A stretch of 5,011 nucleotides of DNA, taken from the NCBI GenBank assembly GCA_900764415.1, contig CAAFOA010000307.1, positions 1-5,011 on the forward strand, given 5' to 3'. Source of the DNA: an uncultured Collinsella sp. GTDB lineage: Bacteria > Actinomycetota > Coriobacteriia > Coriobacteriales > Coriobacteriaceae. How positions within the stretch are numbered: position 1 is the stretch's first letter; every line of letters begins with the position of its first letter. Below the pieces are notes generated by a model that did no database searches, was not told the origin of the DNA, and was given only the letters and a program-made list of their open reading frames with translations. A program made the translations under genes and the position numbers. Of this stretch, positions 1 to 5,011 are shown piece after piece.

Positions 1-1
1 C

Positions 2-847
2 GCTAAGCTCACGGCCGATCAGGACTCCGTCGGCGCTTCCAAGTTTGTCTGCTTTGCCAATATGGTCGAGGACTCCCCGTTTATGGCGGGCGCCGTCCAC
101 GGCGGTGGCGAGGCCGACGCCGTCATCAACGTAGGCGTCTCGGGCCCCGGCGTTATGGCTGCAGCCCTGGAGACGCTGCCCGATTCCGCATCGATGATGG
201 AAGTCGCCGAGAAGATTAAGCAGACCGCCTTTAAGATTACCCGCGCCGGCGAGCTCATGAGCCGCGAGGCCGCCCATCGCCTGGGTGTCGAGAAGGGCAT
301 CGTCGACCTGTCGCTGGCTCCCACGCCTGCCATCGGCGACTCCGTTGCCCGCATCCTCGAGATCATCGGTGTTGGCACCTGCGGTGGCCCGGGCACGACC
401 TGCGCACTCGCCATGCTCAACGATGCCGTCAAGAAGGGCGGCGTCATGGCCAGCTCCAGCGTGGGCGGTCTCTCCGGCGCCTTTATCCCCGTGTCCGAGG
501 ACGCCGGCATGATCGCTGCCGTCGAGGCCGGTGCGCTTTCGCTCGAGAAGCTCGAGGCTATGACCTGCGTATGCTCCGTCGGCCTGGACATGATCGCCAT
601 CCCCGGTGACACCCCGGTCGAGACCATCGCCGGCATCATCGCCGACGAGATGGCCATCGGCGTCATCAACAACAAGACCACGGCCGTCCGCGTGATTCCC
701 GCCATCGGCAAGGGCGTGGGCGACTGCGTCGAGTACGGCGGCCTGTTTGGCCGTGCACCCATCATGCCGGTGAACCCCAACGCCGGCACCGTGCTTGCCC
801 ACCGTGGCGGACGCTTCCCGGCGCCGCTGAACTCGCTCAAGAACTAG
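2..847 (+). CDS. PFL family protein (DUF711/UPF0210), C-terminal part, 5' end outside window
   Basis: The frame is open from base 2, so the gene begins off the left edge. The first ATG in the window (position 62) is internal, because the 20 codons before it read as good family sequence ending in FVCFAN. The visible 281 residues contain the family's conserved block: [18 protein letters not shown] followed by NVGVSGPGV. Further on are Gly/Ala-rich stretches such as [17 protein letters not shown], and the C-terminus ([10 protein letters not shown], then HRGGRFPAP) is typical of the family. From memory the family runs to about 450 residues, so roughly 170 N-terminal residues are missing. Structures exist for family members, but I know of no firmly established biochemical role. 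The gene is often found next to a small ACT-domain protein, which would lie outside the window. It ends in TAG. There is no T-rich terminator after it, only the palindromic element starting 17 bp downstream. Codon use is strongly C-ending and looks native. Family identity is secure; function is not known. Confidence 0.93.
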   Translation, partial: AKLTADQDSVGASKFVCFANMVEDSPFMAGAVHGGGEADAVINVGVSGPGVMAAALETLPDSASMMEVAEKIKQTAFKITRAGELMSREAAHRLGVEKGIVDLSLAPTPAIGDSVARILEIIGVGTCGGPGTTCALAMLNDAVKKGGVMASSSVGGLSGAFIPVSEDAGMIAAVEAGALSLEKLEAMTCVCSVGLDMIAIPGDTPVETIAGIIADEMAIGVINNKTTAVRVIPAIGKGVGDCVEYGGLFGRAPIMPVNPNAGTVLAHRGGRFPAPLNSLKN

Positions 848-864
848 CTGAGGGGGACTGGCGA

Positions 865-998
865 GGAGCCCCGGGGAGGGCAAATATATAAGGTCGCCTG
901 CTCGGACAGTCCTGACTCGCTCGGAGAGCACATTAAGTGCTCTCCGGCTCGTGCGGAACTCGCGATCGACCTTATATATTTGCCCTCCCCGGGGCTCC
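865..998. repeat. 134-bp palindromic element with perfect 32-bp inverted arms
   Basis: The left arm (865-896) and right arm (967-998) are exact reverse complements over 32 bp. Each arm carries the 8-bp palindrome CCCCGGGG (869-876 and 987-994), then a GAGGGC-type block, then an AT-rich ATATATAAGG core ending in GTCG. The 70 bp between the arms hold a second perfect hairpin, centred 2.5 bp from the centre of the arms, with unpaired spacers of 25 bp (left) and 20 bp (right). The element starts 17 bp after the PFL stop codon and contains no credible gene. No T-run follows either arm, so it is not a standard intrinsic terminator. I see no clear target-site duplication at its edges. By structure it could be a MITE-like or REP/BIME-like dispersed repeat, or a sequence that folds into a long RNA hairpin. 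A single window cannot show whether it recurs elsewhere. Confidence 0.9.
922..946. repeat. Central 10-bp hairpin inside the palindromic element
   Basis: CGGAGAGCAC (922-931) and GTGCTCTCCG (937-946) are perfect reverse complements around a 5-nt ATTAA loop. This hairpin caps the larger 865-998 structure, giving a stem - internal loop - stem - small loop shape if the region is single-stranded or transcribed. No T-tract follows it, which argues against a rho-independent terminator. Confidence 0.8.
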
Positions 999-1075
999 CG
1001 CACAACGGGACCTTGGTTGGGTTCTATCCCCTTGGCAGTCGCTTCGCTTCTGCCCGCCCTGGCTGGTACGGCGGT

Positions 1076-1106
1076 TTGGCGTTGGATCGGTTCTTTCTGA
1101 TATATG
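1076..1106 (+). promoter_or_regulatory. Weak candidate promoter for the methyltransferase gene
   Basis: TTGGCG (1076-1081) matches the sigma-70 -35 consensus at 4 of 6 positions. TATATG (1101-1106) matches the -10 consensus at 4 of 6 after a 19-bp spacer; GATATA (1099-1104) gives a 17-bp spacer but only 3 of 6 matches. A start of transcription near 1112 would leave a leader of about 50 nt before the GTG at 1164, which fits the position of the Shine-Dalgarno sequence. The upstream ATG at 1104 would then lie inside the -10 box and could not be the translation start. This is inferred from consensus only. The rest of the gap between the palindromic element and the gene shows nothing else I can support. 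Confidence 0.3.
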
Positions 1107-1150
1107 CTGGTTGCGGCTCTTCTTTTGGGAGGAGTCGCTTTTTTGTTGCT

Positions 1151-1156
1151 AGGAGG
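1151..1156 (+). promoter_or_regulatory. Shine-Dalgarno AGGAGG that decides the methyltransferase start
   Basis: A perfect AGGAGG lies 7 nt before the in-frame GTG at 1164. The longest reading frame would begin at ATG 1104, but that codon has no purine-rich sequence at ribosome-binding distance. A second GGGAGGAG at 1127-1134 precedes in-frame TTG codons at 1143 and 1146, a less likely alternative. Confidence 0.8.
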
Positions 1157-1163
1157 TTGGCCC

Positions 1164-2051
1164 GTGGTTGATGGGGATGCTCGCTCTGAGCTTCTTTCTG
1201 CTGATTGGAATGGCGAATGGATGCGCTTGCAGGCTGGTCGGCGGCGGGCTGATGATTCTTTTGAGTGGGATAAGCGGGCTCGGCATTTTCGGCCGCTTGA
1301 GACTGCTCCGTATGCCCGGGACTTTATGAAGCTGTTGGCGTTAAAGCCTGGCGAGTCGGTGCTTGATATGGGATGTGGGGCTGGGTCGATTGCTATTCCG
1401 CTTGCTCAGGCTGGACATCCTGTGATTGCTGCTGACTTTTCCCCTGCCATGTTGGGCACGCTTGATGCTGGCATTGAGTACTATGGGCTCGAGGATCGCA
1501 TTACACCGGTTGAGCTTGCTTGGGATGATGACTGGGATTTGGTTGGGCCGGTCGCGAAAGCGGTAGATGTTGCCTTTGCCAGTCGCTCTGTCACCACGAC
1601 CAACCTAAAAGGCGCGCTTGCCAAGCTTGATCGAACGGCTCGTCGGCGTTGTGCTGTCACGATGGTCGCCAACTCCAGCCCGCGCTATGACCTGCACCTG
1701 ATGAACGCCATCGGTGCCTCGGTTACCTGCAGTAATGGCTTTGTGTATGCCTTCAATATCCTCATTCAGATGGGTGCCCTGCCGCAGGTTACGTACTTTG
1801 AATCGCCTCGTCGCGATACCTTCGATAGCCTTGAGGCGGGCGTGGCGGACTTCTCCCGCATGCTCGAGCACGGTAACGAGGATAAGATCGACCGTCTGCG
1901 CGACTACGTCGCTCAGCATATGATTGAGAATCCCCATGCCGGCGAGCCAGGGTCCAAGGGCGTGCCGCAGGGGCGCTACATGCTCGACCACGTTCGCATG
2001 GTCCGTTGGGCGTTTATTGCATGGGAGCCGGTCTCTTCGGGCCGTCCATAG
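1164..2051 (+). CDS. Class I SAM-dependent methyltransferase, substrate unknown
   Basis: With the GTG start the protein has 295 residues. It carries the Rossmann-fold SAM-binding signature: motif I VLDMGCGAG at about residues 66-74, then VIAADFSPAML with the acidic Asp at about residue 91 that should contact the SAM ribose. DVAFASRSV near residues 135-143 sits where the family's motif IV/post-III segment is expected. Before the fold is a charged helical lead-in (DWNGEW, then an Arg-rich stretch and SFEWDKRARHF), as in many small-molecule methyltransferases. No export signal is predicted from the GTG start, so it is probably cytoplasmic. The hydrophobic segment encoded between ATG 1104 and the GTG is probably leader sequence read in frame. 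Codons before about position 1555 are T-ending (Ala about 14 GCT to 2 GCC); afterwards C-ending ones take over (about 3 GCT to 9 GCC). The gene stands alone, so context gives no substrate. The fold is secure; the specific reaction cannot be named. Confidence 0.9.
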   Translation: MVDGDARSELLSADWNGEWMRLQAGRRRADDSFEWDKRARHFRPLETAPYARDFMKLLALKPGESVLDMGCGAGSIAIPLAQAGHPVIAADFSPAMLGTLDAGIEYYGLEDRITPVELAWDDDWDLVGPVAKAVDVAFASRSVTTTNLKGALAKLDRTARRRCAVTMVANSSPRYDLHLMNAIGASVTCSNGFVYAFNILIQMGALPQVTYFESPRRDTFDSLEAGVADFSRMLEHGNEDKIDRLRDYVAQHMIENPHAGEPGSKGVPQGRYMLDHVRMVRWAFIAWEPVSSGRP

Positions 2052-2233
2052 ACCGCTTTCGGCCGCCGTACACGTCCGCCTGTAACCCGCGCTGTTCTCC
2101 CACTCGGCATCCGCATTCTTTTTGAACTGGGCAAACACGCCCCACACCGCGCCGTTCCTGCGCTATCGTGGGACAGCTCACGTAGATTAAGGCCCCATCG
2201 CGGGGCGCCCCATAACATAGAAAGCGAGAACCC
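2052..2233 (+). promoter_or_regulatory. Leader/intergenic region of yhbY with GC-rich inverted repeats
   Basis: This 182-bp gap has no credible gene. Just before yhbY lie GCCCC (2192-2196) and GGGGC (2202-2206), able to form a 5-bp stem with a 5-nt loop. They overlap a perfect 10-bp palindrome GGGGCGCCCC (2202-2211), so the two pairings exclude each other. A possible -10 box TAGATT (2183-2188, 4 of 6 matches) has no recognisable -35 at the right distance. The gap length suggests yhbY has its own promoter, but I cannot place it with confidence. No terminator for the methyltransferase gene is visible. Confidence 0.35.
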
Positions 2234-2533
2234 ATGGCACTGACAGGAGCCCAGGTCAAGCAGCTTCGCAGCATGGCCCATCACCTCAACCCCGCCATCA
2301 TCATCGGCAAGTCCGACATCAACGAGGGCACCGTCGAGCAGACGGTCGCCTACCTGGAGAAGCACGAGCTCGTTAAGTGCTCCGTACTCGATGGTTCCAG
2401 CCTTTCCGCCCGCGAGGCCGCCGAAGAGCTCGCCGAGCGCTGCCATGCCGAGGTCGTCCAGGTTATCGGCCGCAAGTTCTCGCTGTATCGCGAGTCCTCG
2501 CGCAAGGACATCGAGAAGATTAAGCTCGTCTAA
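2234..2533 (+). CDS. yhbY: YhbY-family CRM-domain RNA-binding protein (ribosome assembly factor)
   Basis: The 99-residue protein is a single CRM (CRS1-YhbY) domain, the usual length for this family (97 residues in E. coli YhbY, similar in B. subtilis YqeI). Family landmarks are in order: LTGAQVKQLRSMAHHLNP at residues 3-20, the IIIGKSDINEG loop at 22-32, LEKHELVKCSVL in the middle, and VVQVIGRKFSLYRES near the C-terminus. Family members associate with pre-50S ribosomal particles, so a cytoplasmic role in large-subunit assembly is expected. The loop that reads GxxG in relatives (GSNG in E. coli, GKGG in B. subtilis) is GKSD here, with Asp replacing the second Gly at residue 28. The ATG start at 2234 has a weak ribosome-binding site, GAAAGCGAG, ending 5 nt upstream, and it places the N-terminus exactly where the family begins. 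The stop is TAA, and a strong terminator follows 39 bp later. Identity is very likely; the effect of the loop change is unknown. Confidence 0.95.
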   Translation: MALTGAQVKQLRSMAHHLNPAIIIGKSDINEGTVEQTVAYLEKHELVKCSVLDGSSLSAREAAEELAERCHAEVVQVIGRKFSLYRESSRKDIEKIKLV

Positions 2534-2572
2534 GAGCCAACGATCCGGCGAGCCAACATACATCAAGCTTGC

Positions 2573-2604
2573 GAGCGTCCGAGCAATTCGGACGCTCATT
2601 TTTT
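2573..2604 (+). terminator. Rho-independent terminator after yhbY
   Basis: GAGCGTCCGA (2573-2582) and TCGGACGCTC (2588-2597) form a perfect 10-bp stem with a 5-nt GCAAT loop. One A and then six Ts (2599-2604) follow on the + strand. The last two Ts are shared with the stop codon of the convergent regulator gene (2603-2605). On the - strand the same hairpin is followed by mixed sequence without a T-run, so it should end yhbY transcripts well and regulator transcripts less well. Confidence 0.93.
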
Positions 2605-5011
2605 ATCGCTCGACGAGCACGCGGTTAAGCCTGCCCTCCACCAAGCGCTCGTACAGACGCCGCGTCTCGGGCTCGGGCACGCCATTGACCTGCTCCCTCA
2701 GGTGATGCATATGCCCACTGTACAGCTCGACGATATCGCGTCGTCGCCCCGCCGCACCGTAGACGCGCATAGCGCAACGCACCATGTCCTCGCGCGCCGT
2801 CTCTTGCCGCAGCCCCGACTCCGCCAGCCATACCGCCGACTGCAGGTCGTTTTCTTCTAGGGCGGCATTCGCGCCCCGAATCATACAGTCGATATACTTC
2901 GATTCCATAATGCGCCGCATACGTAAAAAGTAGGTGGGATTACAGCCATTGGGAACATACAACGGGCCGGCGTAGAGCTGCTCGATCTTAAGGCACAGCT
3001 CGATCAGATGGGGTCCGCGCGCACCCGTACGATTTCCCAAAACTTCGCGGCTTATCTGATCAAACAACCGCACGTCAGTCTTGACGTAATCGCCGTTAAG
3101 CCCAATGCACTCGTTTTGGATCAGCACACACGACTTGCCGTCCGGTGTCGGCCCCAAGGCCGAACGCAGGCGCGATATCGTCGAGTACAGATTGTTACGA
3201 GCGCTATTGAACTCGGCATGGGGCCACAGCTCCATAGCCAGCGTCTCGCGGTCGACCAGTGCATCCATGCCCAGCGCCAGCCGCTCGGCAAGCGTCGCCG
3301 CTTTCTTGCGGCGCCACATCTTATCCGTGATGGGGAACCCGTCGCGCTCGGCGCGAAACGCCCCAAACATGCGGATCTCGATATGGCCAATCACATCGAC
3401 ACCCTCGGCATCGCCAGCCTGGAACAGACGCTCGCCTTCGCCCTCAAAGTCGTCACGCAGCGAATACCGCGACAGCTCGCGCACCGGGAGCTTCTTTCGA
3501 ATTCTAGCGGCCGGCTCACCCAGACAATGCATCGCAAGGCGCGCAAACAGCCGATACGACGGATCCAAAATCCCTAGGCGGTTCATGGACATCCAGGCTG
3601 CAAGGTCGCTATCGCGGCCCGCGGAGGCCAAATGCAGCGCCACCATCCATGCCTCGGCACCACCGACCTGCGTTCGACTCAAATCGAGCAGCTCTGCCTC
3701 TTCGCGCACCGATACCATCGATGTATTGCGCAAGTACGCCGCGCGCTCTAGCAGCAGTGCGTTGTCGCGTATGTATCCAATCGATTCCTCGGCAAGTCTG
3801 AGCACCTGCACCGCACGGAATTTGGCATTGACCGGACGCCCCTCAGCCAGCGACTGCCAGCCTTCCAGTATCAAGCCAAACAACTGGACTTGATTGTCAC
3901 GCACGCGCACGGCAAAACGGTCGAGCTCATTGAATGCCTGCTCGTCGGTCACCGGCATGCCGGCAAGCAGGCGCCGCGCCGATAATACCATGCGCACCCA
4001 GATGGCGAGTGCTCGGATTCCACGCGCTTCGAGTGCCTCGAGCGTCAGGGCCATCTCGTCATCACGCTCGTCAGTCCCTGCATACGACCCATCAAACAGC
4101 TCCGTCAACATGCGGTCCGCCCGCACAAACGTCCCCGCGATATCGAGCTCGCAATCGTAGGCCTTATCCGTTTTGAGCCCCGCGAGGATCTCGCCGCCCT
4201 TCGCCCGCTCGGTCAGCCCATGCTTTATCTCGACATGTGCGGACAGCATATCGAGTGCGGCACAAGACACCTCACTTTCCAACGCTGTATGGCTTGCCGG
4301 AAGCCCCAGACCACTATCTCCATAACAGGCGGCCGTAAATGCGTGCGCCACCTTCCACGACACGGGATCGAGCTCGCAAATCGCTTGCTCGCCCGCATGC
4401 TCGATAATTGAGGCCATATACCGCGCGAGCTTTGTATTGGAGACGCTCACCGCCGCCAGATAGATGCCGAGCGCCTCGTCAGGCGTCGGCTCCGATGCCT
4501 GGCCATCTGCCTCGGTCTTTCCTAGCGCCGCGCGGCAGACATCCCCTCCATGCCCCGTCAGGGCCAGATCGACCCCATACTGCCCGGCAAGCTCCAACAC
4601 CGCACTGCGGTCCAAAAACGCGTCCGCGAGGTCCATCGCGGTATCGCAGCGGCCTGCTTTTATCAAAATACGTGCCGCCCGCACAACGAGTTCGGGGCGA
4701 ATTTCGGCGACCAGCTTGCGCAATCGCAGGCGTGCGTTGTCCTCGGTACCCAAACAGGTAAAGCTCCGGCCTGCCGGATCGACGCCAAAAATGGGATAAT
4801 CGCGGACAAGATAGGACTGGTCAATCGCCGAAAGCCTAACGCCGCAGGCCTCGAGCTCCGAAATATTGCCCTCACCCATTAAGACCATCAAGCATGCCAC
4901 GCTAAACAGGGCGTTGTTCTCGAGCGACGCCAGATCAACAAGTGCCGCACCGTAGATATTGACGATCTCGTTTTCGAGCATCTGGGCAACGTCTCCCTGC
5001 CCGTATAGTCC
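2603..5011 (-). CDS. Large BTAD-domain transcriptional regulator (helical repeats + winged helix + BTAD), N-terminus outside window
   Basis: The frame is open through the right edge. The first ATG in the window (4979-4981) is preceded by ten more sense codons (GLYGQGDVAQ), so the real start probably lies beyond it; 802 residues are visible. Numbering from that ATG, residues 1-50 look like the winged-helix-like segment that follows an ATPase module in MalT/AfsR-like regulators (ALFSVACLMVLMGEGNISEL). Residues about 90-525 are Ala/Leu-rich and helical, probably TPR-like, with no Walker A motif. Residues about 533-641 are an OmpR/SARP-type winged-helix DNA-binding domain (IEIRMFGAFRAERDG, MWRRKKAATLAERLAL, LAMELWPHAEFNSARNNLYS, then ISRLRSALG). 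Residues about 655-785 are a bacterial transcriptional activator domain (YAGPLYVPNG, then helical pairs to the C-terminus). Such proteins usually sense a ligand or partner and activate transcription. An N-terminal ATPase domain is plausible but not visible. The gene converges on yhbY and ends inside the latter's terminator T-run. The target genes are unknown. A start at 4981 is possible but less likely. Confidence 0.88.
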   Translation of the reverse strand, partial: GLYGQGDVAQMLENEIVNIYGAALVDLASLENNALFSVACLMVLMGEGNISELEACGVRLSAIDQSYLVRDYPIFGVDPAGRSFTCLGTEDNARLRLRKLVAEIRPELVVRAARILIKAGRCDTAMDLADAFLDRSAVLELAGQYGVDLALTGHGGDVCRAALGKTEADGQASEPTPDEALGIYLAAVSVSNTKLARYMASIIEHAGEQAICELDPVSWKVAHAFTAACYGDSGLGLPASHTALESEVSCAALDMLSAHVEIKHGLTERAKGGEILAGLKTDKAYDCELDIAGTFVRADRMLTELFDGSYAGTDERDDEMALTLEALEARGIRALAIWVRMVLSARRLLAGMPVTDEQAFNELDRFAVRVRDNQVQLFGLILEGWQSLAEGRPVNAKFRAVQVLRLAEESIGYIRDNALLLERAAYLRNTSMVSVREEAELLDLSRTQVGGAEAWMVALHLASAGRDSDLAAWMSMNRLGILDPSYRLFARLAMHCLGEPAARIRKKLPVRELSRYSLRDDFEGEGERLFQAGDAEGVDVIGHIEIRMFGAFRAERDGFPITDKMWRRKKAATLAERLALGMDALVDRETLAMELWPHAEFNSARNNLYSTISRLRSALGPTPDGKSCVLIQNECIGLNGDYVKTDVRLFDQISREVLGNRTGARGPHLIELCLKIEQLYAGPLYVPNGCNPTYFLRMRRIMESKYIDCMIRGANAALEENDLQSAVWLAESGLRQETAREDMVRCAMRVYGAAGRRRDIVELYSGHMHHLREQVNGVPEPETRRLYERLVEGRLNRVLVER

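Noticed and set aside
19..840. 273-residue open frame on the - strand opposite the PFL gene
   Set aside because: It is the mirror of a strongly C-ending coding frame. It is rich in Met, Ser, Pro and Ala with no domain, and the + strand frame is a clear family match.
922..946. Central hairpin as an intrinsic terminator of the PFL gene
   Set aside because: The stem is good but the following bases are GC-rich, with no T-run on either strand.
865..998. CRISPR array or insertion sequence
   Set aside because: There are only two arms, in inverted orientation, without regular spacers. There is no transposase frame and no visible target-site duplication, so neither label is supported.
937..1171. Two small + strand frames (63-71 residues) starting in or near the palindromic element
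   Set aside because: They start within the inverted repeat or its right arm, lack ribosome-binding sites, and run into the methyltransferase gene in other frames. One is Trp/Phe/Cys-rich without a motif.
1976..2599. 207-residue open frame on the - strand covering yhbY and its leader
   Set aside because: It spans the 3' end of one real gene, a gap, all of yhbY and the terminator stem. No family similarity is seen, and YhbY identity on the + strand is clear.
3105..3893. 262-residue open frame on the + strand inside the regulator gene
   Set aside because: It is a Ser/Arg-rich, low-complexity antisense frame. The - strand encodes recognisable winged-helix and BTAD domains across the same bases.

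Overview
This 5.0 kb window comes from a high-GC, densely coded bacterial chromosome. C-ending codons dominate, except TTT for Phe in places. A PFL/UPF0210 gene, a YhbY gene and a very large BTAD-type regulator with a helical-repeat middle together suggest a gut actinobacterium of the class Coriobacteriia, perhaps Collinsella. The organism call is inference from style and gene content; there is no rRNA or other marker gene here.

Layout, left to right. (1) Positions 2-847, +: the C-terminal 281 residues of a PFL (DUF711/UPF0210) family protein, cut by the left edge. (2) Positions 848-1163: a 316-bp non-coding gap. It is dominated by a 134-bp palindromic element (865-998) with two perfect 32-bp arms and a separate 10-bp hairpin at its centre. 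After it come a weak candidate promoter and a strong Shine-Dalgarno sequence. (3) Positions 1164-2051, +: a class I SAM-dependent methyltransferase of unknown substrate. It most likely starts at a GTG rather than at the upstream ATG of the longest reading frame. Its codon use changes abruptly about halfway along. (4) Positions 2052-2233: a 182-bp leader with GC-rich inverted repeats. (5) Positions 2234-2533, +: yhbY, a CRM-domain RNA-binding protein of ribosome assembly, with an altered GxxG loop. (6) Positions 2573-2604: a rho-independent terminator whose T-run touches the stop codon of the convergent gene. (7) Positions 2603-5011, -: the C-terminal 802 residues of a large transcriptional regulator (helical repeats, then winged helix, then BTAD), whose frame stays open to the right edge.

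The four genes do not form an obvious pathway. The three + strand genes are separated by gaps of 182-316 bp and probably have their own promoters. The regulator converges on yhbY, and nothing here shows its target. Nothing in the window amounts to a clear new multi-gene system. The item most worth following up is the palindromic element at 865-998, which looks like a dispersed repeat or a large structured RNA/DNA element.
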